Shown one piece after another: positions 1-10,429 of a stretch of 64,000 nt of DNA. Origin of the DNA: Prostheceraeus crozeri (lineage: Eukaryota; Platyhelminthes; Polycladida; Euryleptidae). Below the pieces are notes generated by a model that was given only the letters and a program-made list of their open reading frames with translations, had not been told where the DNA came from and made no database searches. The stretch's first letter is position 1; every line of letters starts with the position of its first letter. Position numbers and translations under genes: made by a program. The DNA is taken from NCBI GenBank assembly GCA_907163375.1, contig CAJQUW010000623.1:248001-312000 (forward strand), in the 5' to 3' direction.

Positions 1-606
1 CTAACTTTCTGACGTTCAAATGAAATTCGTAAACATGAACCGTGGTGTAAAAAACTTTATGGCAACAGCTTTATGTTGGTAAAACTTTCATAGATTGCAG
101 TCGCGTTTAAAGCTGATATAAAGACCTGTAGAAACACATAAGAGTCGATGCAGTTCAACGACTCGACCATTGAACTCACAAAATGAACACGTCTGTGTAG
201 AAAGCTCATCAGGAGGAAACAGCAAAGCATGTCATTGAATGATCAAGTCTGTGTCAGTGGAATTATTTCATGAGTATGAAACAGCGAACATTAGGGCTGA
301 CCATGAGCATTAAAGGCTAGAATCAAAGTTTGACCATGAGCATTAAAGGCTAGAATCGAAGTTTGCTTTTCATGTGCATGACAAATGAAACCGTGTCTCA
401 TTTCTAAACGAATCGACCATTGATAATGGAATCAACATTGAAACCTGCATCAAGTGATTTTCTGTGCGAATGCAGACGATGTAAAAATGACACACGGATT
501 GACATTTAACATTGCTTGCAACATTCAACACGCTGCCATTCAAAATGTTTATCATAAAACCTATCAGTGAAACAGATGTTCCCCTCCTGTACACACAAAG
601 AATCAC
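1..606. repeat. Left arm of a long inverted repeat
   Basis: This arm is the reverse complement of 7231-7803. By eye about 98% of bases agree, with isolated substitutions only. The left copy is longer because a 33-bp piece starting TGACCATGAGCATTAAAGG (about 313-358) is present twice in tandem, while the right copy has it once; without that both arms are 573 bp. The arm starts at the window edge, so it may continue leftwards. A 78-codon ORF lies in both arms (370-606 minus; 7231-7467 plus) with three amino-acid differences. I see no known domain in it and do not call it a gene. Confidence 0.95.
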
Positions 607-1022
607 GAGTGCACTCTATCGCCTGTCTGTCGCGCTAGCCCCTCAGCAGATAGAGTAGAACACAAAGATTTACGCTCTCTCTCTCTCTGGCACCCGTCTG
701 TCACATTAAACAGAGATCTATCGCATCTGTCCCACGAGCAAGGATACAGGAGCGTATCGTCATCTCAGACCTCCCACCTAGCTGATTCCCACACAGCTCA
801 TTGCTATCACACCGGAGAGATTATCGTGGGCGACTGAAAGGATTCTCACTTTGACAATTCGTTACTGTGCACTCCGCGCGCGCAAATAACCATTTGCTGC
901 TAAAGCTTGGACACTGCCGATTTGTTCAATTCTTCAATGCCTTGTTAGCCAGTTACAAAAATGTTGGAGAAATATAAGGGAGACGTTCACACTCATTCAT
1001 CAAATACAAGTCGTTTGATGCA

Positions 1023-1250
1023 ATGTCGTTCGATATCGCTTTCTTTGACATGAGCCGAACCCTTGAGCTCCGCTGTGGATGCAGAGTGAAGATGGGGAAA
1101 GTCTTTCTCCTGGCTGCTTTGCAGGTAGAGAAAGGCGAAGCAATTCGCTGCCCCGTCCACCTCATTCCACATGAGCTTGTGGAAAACCCTTTATTTAGGG
1201 ATATGGCGCTAGAATATCTGGCGTTGCTAAGAACTCAGCGTCCGGAATAG
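1023..1250 (+). CDS. Small Cys/His-rich protein, unrecognised
   Basis: A 75-residue ORF about 400 bp inside the left arm. Its start is ATGTCGTTCGATATC. Near residue 17 it has a C-G-C pair and, about 22 residues later, a C-P-V-H motif, which could bind one zinc ion. A leucine-rich, helix-like C-terminus follows. Its base composition is clearly richer in G and C than the surrounding DNA, which supports coding. I do not recognise the family. It could be one exon of a longer spliced gene, because GT and AG dinucleotides are available on both sides. With the 3952-5408 locus it is one of only two plausible coding regions in the inverted-repeat core. Confidence 0.4.
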   Translation: MSFDIAFFDMSRTLELRCGCRVKMGKVFLLAALQVEKGEAIRCPVHLIPHELVENPLFRDMALEYLALLRTQRPE

Positions 1251-2739
1251 TTCGAGTAATCGAAGTATTTCATCGGTCCTTCAAAGGGCCCGGTCACCAA
1301 TTCGTTGGAGGCCATCCTATTAACAAAGAAAAGTTACAGACTGTGCCACACACAGACACTGGATTTAAGGATTTTTATCTTTCTTAGAAATGAAGAGATC
1401 TTATTAAATTCATCTGATGAGAAAGCAACTTCATGACAAGTGTTACACTTGTCCAACACACATCTTCAAAGTCCTAACTGCCATGAAATCATCATGTTTA
1501 AAGTTTTAAAGCCCCTATGATAAGTAGCAAGGATTTTTTACATGGTGTGAAATATAAACGTGTGTAGAGAGAGGATTTGGCCTGAAGTCATGAATTTATT
1601 TCTTCACTACCCCTCAAATGGAAATATTAAGGGTTGTGGAAGAATCATCAGAGCAACATGTTCTATAGTAATGCAGGCAATGACAGTCGCGGTTGGATTT
1701 AGAGATTTAGCGCTTTATATAACGTACATCAATGATAACTGTTGTTGTAGAGTGTATACATGCATTTACTAACTTAGCCATTGGTGAATGACATAGCTAA
1801 ATTGCTAAAGTCCATCATTGGGTTACCTACCGTTGGATTTAGGGACTTAGGGCTTTGGATAACACAAATGAACGATCTCTTTTAGTGTAGAATACGTGAT
1901 GCACATGTTCGCTTTATAAAATGACTTTGAAGGCAAGACTTAATTTTCATGGTGAAAAGACAGATTTCATATCGTTGATGAGAGATAGTTACATGCTCAT
2001 TATGTTATACACTTTACATTTGATGTGGTGAGCTGAAAGGTAATTGATGCATGTTCAATAGAAGCGTTGCATGTATCTTAGTGATTGGAATCATAAGTGT
2101 GCAAAGAGTTGATGAGGAAAATATATAATAGTCAACACAGGAAAGTTTCTTATTATCCAAGCTAGTAATATATGAACATCATTCATCAGTCAGGGTTGTA
2201 TTTTAAAAGTCGTATGCTGACAGAGATATAAATTTACTAAATTATACAGCGAAACTCCTAAATCCCTAAATCCGTAGGATAGGTGTCCCTGTGTTGAGAT
2301 TTCAGGATTTAGCGTTTTAAAAGTGTAAGTTACATAGATAAATCACAAAGTCCATAGCTTAGTCAACCCTATGACAAGACTTAGCGTTTTATATGATCCA
2401 TGTTAGCAATATCTGTTCGTGTAGAATGTGACTCAATGCGTTTAGTCACACAATGCATCATCAATTTCATTCACTTGGATGGATGATGAAGAAAGTGTGA
2501 GATAGAAGTGAAAGCCATCTGATAAAGTTTAGAACACATAGTAGTATGTTTGTAGGAATATGTAAAGTGAAAGTTATGTCGTATGAAATGAGTGACACAA
2601 GACTAGCTCACATTGAACTGAATTGTTAGTGTAACAAAAAGCTGTGTGGGTTTCAATAACCTATCACGTACATACTGTGTCGTTTTCTTTTCACATAAAG
2701 TTGGGCTTCAAACAGAGTGGATTGACTTAGTAATAAAAT

Positions 2740-3065
2740 TACAACCATTTTACTGTTTGTAAAGTTAGGAATAATATCAGAATCATTTCAGTGTTAGTAA
2801 GATTGGCAAAGTATAAAATAAAGTCGTGGCCATGTCACTGTTTGTAAGTTAGGAATTTTGTCAGAATCATTTCAGTGTTAGTAAGATAGTTAAAGTACAA
2901 AATAGTGTCACAAGCATTTCACTGTTTGTAACGCTAGAAATAAAGTTGATGTTTGTAAAGTTTGAAATCATGTTAGAATCCTTTCAGTATTTGTAAGATA
3001 GGGGACGTATAAAATAATGTTAGAATCCTTTCAGCATTTGTAACGTTAGAAATAAAGTTGATATG
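2740..3065. repeat. AT-rich tandem repeat block, about 60-bp units
   Basis: Repeats of a unit with TTTCACTGTTTGTAA, then GTTAGGAAT/GTTAGAAAT, then CAGTGTTAGTAAGAT and an AAAGTATAAAATA tail. Several diverged copies follow each other. The same family fills 6550-6905. No coding potential beyond chance frames. Confidence 0.8.
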
Positions 3066-3951
3066 GAAGACCTCTATTCCAGTCATGGTTAGAGTGACAA
3101 TGTGTTTGTGACAGATTGAGTTCAACATTATTGAGAGATATAACTTCATGCGCTGCGTAAACGAACACTTTATAAGACGATGAGAATCCAGTGAAAGCTT
3201 GTACACTTGTATAAACACACAAAGTTGAAATGTCATGGGAATGCAGTGTTGAACTTCGAAGCATCCTTCGAATGAAACATTGAATCAAGCCTCTTCGAAA
3301 GTGAGCATGATATAAGAAAGCATTCAAATGGTGTGAAGCCCCTAAGTATCATTGTGAGCATCTGTACGTTTGTCATTCCATCTATTTTATTGCACGCTAG
3401 GAACTATTCAATCTTTTCATTTTTTTATCTTCGTATGCATTCAGTTCACTTGAGGGTCATACAAACTTGCCACTCAGGATAAAGACACCGCTATCACAAA
3501 ACATGAGTCGCGCGTCATTCCCATTCCGTCACAACGAAGCTAGAATGTCCATTTAAGGTAATCTTGACTCCCTGCTTCAGTCAGGAAAATCAGCGGTTGA
3601 GATTCCAAATATGGTGAGATGAAATCGTTTGAAGGAGACATGACCAAATTTGGAGATTGGCATATTCTGTCTTTGTGAGAGAAAAGTATGTAAGGCGCTT
3701 CTCCCTAGCCAATTTCACTCCTGTTTCCTCCTTTCAACGGTGAGTCGTCTGACGTTTGCTATCAAAGTTCTAAGTTAGAGATTTAAAGTCAGATCTTACA
3801 GGTATCATTGATACACTTTCTAACATTAGGGTCTTAAGGTTAGGGTCATCATTGTCTGTCCTATGCCATTGATTACAAACATGTTTTTGATAAACAGTGC
3901 TTTCTTGTGAGAACTGTAGTAAATAACTGACTTTAATCTCGCAGTTTCAAC

Positions 3952-4239
3952 ATGGTTTTATCAAAGTCTTCGCGCTACAGCGTCACAAGATGTTCATGCG
4001 ATAAAGTATACAGAGGGACCGAATACAAAAAGCACTTGAAACAGGTGGAACACATTGGGGAGCATAAGAAGATCTTTGAAACAAAGACATGTGTCCATCA
4101 TGCTGTGGAAGCAGACTCTGACTTTGTCGAATTCAGGAAAAGACATGATCAGTGTCCTAGTGCGTCTATTTCTAACTGCCACTTCAAAAGTGGTTTGATG
4201 ACTTGTATAGACGAAGGCAGGAGGAGAGGGCGGCTGTAA
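3952..4239 (+). CDS. Zinc-finger-like protein, 5' part of a two-frame locus
   Basis: A 95-residue frame. An early segment reads C-S-C-D-K-V-Y then K-K-H-L-K-Q-V-E-H-I, which looks like a C-x-C...H-x5-H zinc-binding unit. Further C, H-H and C residues follow (CVHH; HDQC). The frame ends at 4239, overlapping the 401-codon frame that begins at 4203 by 37 bases. The two probably belong to one transcription unit, linked by splicing or simply offset by a mutation; the sequence alone does not decide. The base composition is more balanced than the neighbouring repeats. The family is unknown. Confidence 0.45.
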   Translation: MVLSKSSRYSVTRCSCDKVYRGTEYKKHLKQVEHIGEHKKIFETKTCVHHAVEADSDFVEFRKRHDQCPSASISNCHFKSGLMTCIDEGRRRGRL

Positions 4240-5408
4240 GACACATTGTCGACTTGGATGATGATGGGAGCGATCATTTCCTCAGCGATACAAGCAGCAG
4301 TGAGGAGGAAGGGGAAGTACAGGAGGTGAGAGCCGTTTTCATGAGTGGTAAACAGGAATCTGATCATTTATCTGAGCACGCATCTGAACATGTAGAGGAG
4401 CCACTTAACACTTCCACGCCAAAGAAGAGTGGTATACGCGAACAAACAAGAGCTCTAGATAGAGATGAGTTGAAGGCGAAGGCATCACAGCAAGCCCATT
4501 ACATGCTGCTCAAAGATCGCTATGAGGTCGTGAATAGACAAAATAAAGAGATGGTGCAGGACATAGCCAAACTAGAAATTATAGTGGGAACGGTGACAGT
4601 CTTACAGGAGGAAGTATTACAGCTGCAGAAGAGAGAGGAGACATTAATGAAAGAGAGCCGGGAATGGAAGGAGAAGGAGATGGCTTATGAGGAGGTAGTA
4701 TCCGAGTTGAATCATCAGAGGCAGGAGGTTGACAGACTTGGTGTGATAGAGAGGAACTGTCAAGGGATGAGAGAAGAAAATCATGACCTGAAGAGGAGAC
4801 TTAGTCAGGCTGAAGACATCAACAAGGAAATGAAGAGAAGACACGTAGAGGTACACCTGCCAATCTACAGAAACCAAGTATGTGACGTGCCTACTGTTAC
4901 AGATTATTTAAACACCACGCAGGAGTGCTACGAGGGAGGTGGGGTCACCTGCATTCATATCAGTATGGAGGCAGACGGTCGACTGTGTGATTTTTCAGTG
5001 AGAAAAGTGAAGAGGAAAATTCCTAGTAAGTTACTCGAACGTCATTGCCTCTCAATCAACTCTAACACCATTTTTCTTTCTTACAGAGATCTTCGAGCAA
5101 AAGTAGAGAGGAGTCGGAGAACGCCACAAACAGCCTTCATGAGGCTAGTGAATGTCCCAAACAGCCTTTATGAGGCTACCCATAATGAGCCCAGAAAGTG
5201 TTTTCACTTTCTGACGATTCCAAGCCCGTTGAACTCAGAGGATGGGTTGAAAATTGATGAAAGGGATGAAAGGATGGCCACTCACACGCCAAACGTATAC
5301 AGAAATCAAATTTCTATCTTCATTAGTTTGCAATCTCTCTTCACTGTGATGATTTTAAAAACATTCATCTTCAGCGAGCTAAGAATGAATAATCAACGTC
5401 TCCATTAA
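4203..5408 (+). CDS. Acidic and coiled-coil protein with probable intron
   Basis: A 401-codon frame that starts out of frame with its upstream neighbour. Residues about 17-45 are acidic and serine-rich (a D-L-D-D-D-G stretch, then SSSEEEGE). Residues about 85-220 form long heptad-like coiled coil with many K, E, Q and L. A Cys-containing segment follows (CDVPTV, QECYEGG). At 5030 there is a GTAAGT donor, and at about 5080-5086 a polypyrimidine tract with TTACAG. This is a textbook short intron of about 57 bp, so the frame after 5030 is probably not translated as listed and the true C-terminus is likely shorter. Splicing implies nuclear expression. No family recognised. Confidence 0.5.
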   Translation: MYRRRQEERAAVRHIVDLDDDGSDHFLSDTSSSEEEGEVQEVRAVFMSGKQESDHLSEHASEHVEEPLNTSTPKKSGIREQTRALDRDELKAKASQQAHYMLLKDRYEVVNRQNKEMVQDIAKLEIIVGTVTVLQEEVLQLQKREETLMKESREWKEKEMAYEEVVSELNHQRQEVDRLGVIERNCQGMREENHDLKRRLSQAEDINKEMKRRHVEVHLPIYRNQVCDVPTVTDYLNTTQECYEGGGVTCIHISMEADGRLCDFSVRKVKRKIPSKLLERHCLSINSNTIFLSYRDLRAKVERSRRTPQTAFMRLVNVPNSLYEATHNEPRKCFHFLTIPSPLNSEDGLKIDERDERMATHTPNVYRNQISIFISLQSLFTVMILKTFIFSELRMNNQRLH

Positions 5409-6549
5409 ACTAGAGTTCTGAAGTAACTCATACATGTTACTAGACATGAAAGCATCAAATGTTACTCGTGTAAATTGAAATGAACAATTGAAGCATCTTA
5501 GGCTCTCATAACCTTCTCACACCTGAGTAACAGGAATTTACAAGCCCGAGTCATGTACATAAATGCGATACAATTCACAACAGTCATTGCACAGTGATTA
5601 GAGTGTTAGAATACATGGTAGGGATTGTGTTGAGACCACTGCAGTAACATTGTAGGAATAATTATAGTGAAAAGTTGTGTTACATGAAATGAGTGATGCA
5701 AGATTAGCTCACATTGAAGTGAATTGGTAGTGCAACAAACAAGCTTTGTGGGATTCAGCATATGTTTGAAGACAAGCGCTGTTAAAGGGTTTTCAGATGA
5801 TGTGAATTTTATCACATCATGTTCCTGGATATAACAGAATGAATGTTTCTACTGGTAGAGTGTATGAGATAGAACACATAACATAGTTGTTGTATGTAAA
5901 TTAGAGTATCATATTCGATGAAAGCAAAGATTGAGATTGCAAAGTTTAATGAATAGGTAGTGTAATTAACTGTTTGAATCAGTGACATAGTTAAAAGAAA
6001 CAACAATAGCATATCGAGACTTAATCATATAGCATCAGGACGTTTGGTTTATTCATGTAAAAGTTAGATAGAAGCAACTTGTTGATGCAGCATGACATCA
6101 TGAGTGCGAAAGCAAAAATAACATGCTATGACTGGAGCATCCGTTGAAATTGATTGTATGTCAACTGTACATGAAAAGTTATTTCCAAAAGCTTGACATG
6201 GACACATTAAGAGTTAAGTAACTCCAAGCCTTTCATATTGATGAGCATGTAGTAACACAGGATAGAAAAATTACTAATGTCATAAATGTGGGAATCAGTA
6301 CATGTTTAGAGTCAAGTACTGCTAGTTGTTTCATGATAGTATTTGATATCGAAGATTTAATGTAATGTATCACATGTCAATAGATTTCGGGTGTACTAGA
6401 ATAAATGTCGTTGCAGGTTTTGAATGTATAGGATAGAACACATGAAATGAATTGTAAGTGTAACAAAAACGCTGTGTGGGTTTCAATAACATATCATGTA
6501 CATGCTGTGTGGTTTTCTTGTCGTTTCAACAGAGTGGATTGACTTAGTG

Positions 6550-6905
6550 ATAAAGTTGCAACCATTTTACTGTTTGTAAAGTTAGAAATAAAGTTGATGA
6601 TTGTAAAGTTAGAAATAAAGTTATAACCATTCGCTGTTTGTAAGATAGGTGAAATATAGATGAAGTCAGATTCACTTCACAGTTTGTAAAGTTAGAAATA
6701 TAGTTGACGTTTGTAAAGTTAGAAATAAAGTTGATGATTGTAAAGTTAGAAATAAAGTTATAACCATGTCGCTGTTTGTAAGATAGGTGAAATATAAATG
6801 AAGTCAGATTCACTTCACTGTTTGCAAAGTTAGAAATAAAGTTGATGTTTGTAAAGTTTGAAATCATGTTAGAATCCTTTCAGTGTTTGTAAAGTTAGAG
6901 ATAAT
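6550..6905. repeat. Second AT-rich tandem repeat block, same family
   Basis: Multiple copies of TTTGTAAAGTTAGAAATAAA, with longer units of about 115 bp that repeat the run ATAACCAT..CGCTGTTTGTAAGATAGGTGAAATATA twice (6620 and 6765). The block and its left flank (6468-6545) match 2640-2755, so the two blocks arose by duplication within the core. The 107-codon minus-strand frame here is a by-product of the repeats. Confidence 0.8.
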
Positions 6906-7230
6906 AGGTTTAATAAGTACGTTAGAGAGTTGACTGTACTGAGATCTAAGGATGTGTTGTTCACATTAGAATTCAAGTGATTGAATGTCATCTTAATGAA
7001 GATAGAAATGTGTTTGTGGCTGCACGTGGTGCAAGGGTGGCCTCCCTTCATTCCATTCATCATTTATCCTTCCCCTCTGCATTCCATATCCGAAGATATG
7101 TGGCGGGCTTGGGACCGCTTTAGCTGCATTAGAAGGAAGTTCTTATAAGAACTCATGATGCATTCACGAGGAAATGTGGTGAAACAGTGTGCTGTATGTG
7201 TGCATGATGATTTTATGAACTAAAGAACGC

Positions 7231-7803
7231 GTGATTCTTTGTGTGTACAGGAGGGGAACATCTGTTTCACTGATAGGTTTTATGATAAACACTTTGAATG
7301 GCAGCGTGTTGAATATTGCAAGCAATGTTAAATGTCAATCCGTGCGTCATTTTTACATCGTCTGCATTCGCACAGAAAATCACTTGATGCAGGTTTCAAT
7401 GTTGATTCCATTATCAATGGTCGATTCGTTTAGAAATGAGACACGGTTTCATTTGTCATGCACATGAAAAGCAAACTTTGATTCTAGCCTTTAATGCTCA
7501 TGGTCAGCCCTAATGTTCGCTGTTTGATACTCATGAAATAATTCCACTGACACAGACTTGATCATTCAATGACATGCTTTGCTGTTTCCTCCTGATGAGT
7601 TTTCTACACAGACGTGTTCATTTTGTGAGTTCAATGGTCGAGTCGTTGAACTGCATCGACTCTTATGTGTTTCTACAGGTCTTTATATCAGCTTTAAACG
7701 CGACTGCAATCTATGAAAGTTTTACCAACATAAAGTTGTTGTCATAAAGTTTTTTACACCGCGGTTCATGTTTACGAATTTCATTTGAACGTCAGAAAGT
7801 TAG
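7231..7803. repeat. Right arm of the long inverted repeat
   Basis: Reverse-complement partner of 1-606. Similarity stops sharply at the inner edge, at the shared GTGATTCTTTGTGTGTACAG at 7231. At the outer side it reaches at least 7803, where the left copy meets the window edge. The two arms enclose about 6.6 kb. The high identity means either recent insertion of an element with long terminal inverted repeats, or gene conversion between palindrome arms. Confidence 0.95.
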
Positions 7804-8400
7804 ACTATATGTTCATCTGTCTATGATGAGTGTGAACGTTGTCACAGTTCTCCTTTATTTCCCGCAAAATAGTTGTGACACTTTTGTGTTTCACTTCATC
7901 TAGCAGGTTGATTTTTATCTCACACATGCTTTGAGTGTTTCCTAACTCATATGCATTAGACTTACAATGTTACCTGTTGTTATGTGTATACTTGTATGCT
8001 GTCGATTCAGAGTGCAAACACGTTTAACACTGTCATTATTTACAAAGCAGTCTACACACGCATTCAATTTGATAAAGGCAAACAACACATTTAGTAAAGC
8101 TGGTACGCTAACGAGTGTGACTGCAGAAACATTTCATAAAACTTTTTTCAACGCTCGCTAAGTTTCACAACAGCCTGTCAAAGACTTCTTACAAAACTTA
8201 TTTCAACGTTTGCGTTTAGAGTTTTAAGTGAACATGTGCTTCACGTATTCTACACGAACGGTTAACGCATGTGATATAAAACCCTAAATCCAACCGTAGA
8301 GGAGCCTACCCTTGGATTATGGACTTCTACAACCCACGCGATCCAATGTCATGGAACTAGCTCTCACACACTCAACGTTTGTGACAAGACTTTACCTGGT
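7804..8400. other. Non-coding DNA homologous to the core in inverse orientation
   Basis: Immediately outside the right arm. The stretch at about 8245-8340 (GTATTCTACACGAACG, CCCTAAATCCAACCGTAG) is a diverged reverse complement of 1820-1910 (GTTGGATTTAGGG, GTGTAGAATACGTGATGCAC). So material related to the core continues beyond the arm. No gene seen. Confidence 0.55.
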
Positions 8401-8629
8401 TTTATAAAACATTCAACGCTTACTATAAGACCTTTTAACACTGTGAAACAATTTACACAGTGCAGTAAAACTTTCTACCGCTGTGGCGAACACTGTTTTC
8501 ATATAACATTCTAAACTCTCAGTCTTACTGCAGTAGAAGACTGCTTTTTGTAAACCTGATGAAGCTAATCTAACAGTCATGAAGTTTGAATTTTCTAATA
8601 AGGGAGCATTCGGCAACTGTCTGCAATAA

Positions 8630-8775
8630 AACTTTCTAACACTGTGAAAGTGAGTTACAAAACAATCTACACTGTGCAGTAAAACCTTTTCGATAAAACT
8701 TTCTAGCACTGTGAAAGTAAGTTACAAGACAATCTACACTGTGCAGTAAAACCTTTTCGATAAAACTTTCTAGTG
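8630..8775. repeat. 65-bp tandem repeat
   Basis: Two near-identical units and part of a third, each starting AAAACTTTCTAGCACTGTGA and running to GTGCAGTAAAACCTTTTCG. Related looser copies lie at 8400-8500. CAGTGTTAG-type words link this family, in inverse orientation, to the repeat block at 2740-3065. Confidence 0.8.
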
Positions 8776-8807
8776 CTGTGATGAGTTCGGTCAGTCATAA
8801 AACTTCA

Positions 8808-9075
8808 ATGATCAAACTTTACTTTTACAAACGTGCGTTGCGGTAAAACTGTTCGACTACACGAACTTTGCAAACCATGATACACTTTCTAATGACACTC
8901 ACGAATAAACTTCGATGATCAAACTTTGCTTTCTCAAACGTGCGTCACAGTAAAACTAGTTGACTACACGAACGCTTGCATTTTATGACATGTGTGTTTC
9001 ATAAAACGCTATGATCAAACTTTCTAACTATACATCAACCTGTGTTGCAGTAAAACTTTTGTACGACATGATACA
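8808..9075. repeat. About 100-bp tandem repeat, three units
   Basis: Units begin ATGATCAAACTTT at about 8808, 8914 and 9010. They share CAAACGTGCGT, GTAAAACT and GACTACACGAAC. Divergence is about 15-25% by eye. No coding content. Confidence 0.75.
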
Positions 9076-9479
9076 ATTTATGACTACAATTACAAGGGCT
9101 TGTTCACTAGCGAAGAGAGAAATGAGCGTGTGGCGCATGAATGTCCTCCCGTTTCATCCCTTCATCATTTCGTCTCCGTGATAGAGACAATCCTCCAATC
9201 CTCCGCTATTGACCGCCAAAGGTGGCTACAATTTAACAATCTCAGGAAAAAATCTCATGTGGAGACTCAACTTTTCAACTTTTTGTCTCCGATTGACTTG
9301 AAACTCACCCTCTAGATGCATAATGGCACGCTGACTCCAAATCTGGTCTCTGATTTCCCGTCCGAGGCTTGGTTCACCCGCCAAAGCTATTTTCGTAAAA
9401 AATCTAACTCTGTCGTTTTTTTCGCCAATGTCCCAAATTTTCAATGACTTCTCACATTTATACAAAGGCAGATAGGAAC

Positions 9480-10330
9480 AAGCCGTGTTTTCCACTGAAT
9501 TTGTCTCACTCCCAGCTTTCAAACGAGCTATTGCACGACTTTCTACGATCCCTACAACCAAAGTTGGAAGATCGCTGTCGAGGGGGTGGGGGGTCAGAAC
9601 TTTTTCTCTCCGATTGAACTGGAAAAAAGTTCCTAGACCCAACATTGGCCAAAACGTCCGAATTTGCACTCCGTTTTCCCATCCGAGGCCTCCTTGATGT
9701 CGAAAAAGGACTTTTCTCATCCCAAAACATCCAACACCTGACTTTTCCAACTCTGACGTTTTCCTGCCATTTTCCTCCCTAAACCCAGGAAAATAGGACC
9801 AAACTGAGCTTCCCACTGCATTTTTCTCACTCTTAGCTTTCAAATGAGCTATCACACGACTTTCTACGATCCCTACAACCAAAGTTGGAAGATCGCTGCC
9901 GAGGGGGGGGACGTCCTCGAAATTTTTTCTCTCCGATGTCGCTGGAAACATCCTTCATAACCCAAAATTTCACGTAGATTCCGAATCTGGCCTCCGTTTT
10001 CCCATCCGAGCACTCCTTCATGACGAATTCCGACTTTTCTCATCCCAAAACCATCAACACCCACCCTTTTCCAACTCTGACGTTCCACCCCTTGCCTCTC
10101 AGGAAAACTCCTCCTGCGTTCCTTCCCCACCCAAATTTCACGTAGATTCCAAATCTAAACTCCAATTTCCCATCCGAACCCTCCTTCATGTCGATTTCCG
10201 ACTTTTCTCATCCCAAAAACCACCAAAACCCACCCTTTTCTCACACTATCCCTCCCACATTCCTATCACCTCCCTTCCCTTGCTGGAAAACTCCTTCCTT
10301 CCTTCCAGAGGGGGGGGGTAGGGAACAGTT
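9480..10330. repeat. Pyrimidine-rich long tandem repeat with poly-G tracts
   Basis: A segment with ACGACTTTCTACGATCCCTA and CAAAGTTGGAAGATCGCTG, followed by a G tract, occurs at about 9536 and 9852, a spacing near 316 bp. A second segment (CCCATCCGAG then CTTTTCTCATCCCAAAA) occurs at about 9679, 9999 and 10167. The 241-codon minus-strand frame here shows the same peptide twice because it reads the repeat. G runs of 7-9 lie near 9585, 9902, 10310 and 10381. It looks like satellite or intergenic repeat DNA. Confidence 0.75.
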
Positions 10331-10385
10331 TTCTCCTCTCGGACCCATTCCTCCTAGCACATCCTTGGCAACTTCCTTCCGGGGG

Positions 10386-10408
10386 GGCTGAGTCAGCATG
10401 ATGACTCA
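10386..10408. promoter_or_regulatory. MARE-like and AP-1-like palindromes
   Basis: GGCTGAGTCAGCAT is one base short of the T-MARE consensus TGCTGAGTCAGCA bound by Maf/CNC bZIP factors. It is followed within a few bases by ATGACTCAT, an AP-1 core. No gene start is identified next to it, so it could be chance. Confidence 0.2.
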
Positions 10409-10429
10409 TCGTTGCACATTTTGCGCTTG

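Larger units (their letters stand above)
607..7230. other. Core between the long inverted repeats
   Basis: AT-rich DNA with few open frames apart from those listed at 1023-1250 and 3952-5408. It is built largely from diverged internal duplications. The block around 2560-3060 (markers AGCTCACATTGAA, GCTGTGTGGGTTTCAATAAC, GAGTGGATTGACTTAGT) recurs in part at about 5650-5760 and again at 6430-6900. A motif around GGATTTAGNGNTTTA recurs near 1692, 1833, 2310 and 2380. No transposase, polymerase, integrase or capsid domain could be recognised. It could be an uncharacterised large DNA transposon, a viral relic without readable hallmark genes, or a host palindromic duplication. Confidence 0.6.

Noticed and set aside
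370-606. 78-codon frame present in both inverted arms
   Set aside because: No domain, no coding-type composition; it is duplicated only because the arm is duplicated.
3815-3850. Telomere-like TTAGGG words
   Set aside because: Only isolated GTTAGGGTC words, no array.
9226-9951. 241-codon minus-strand frame
   Set aside because: It contains the same peptide twice because it reads the 316-bp repeat; the repeat continues out of frame and no domain is present.
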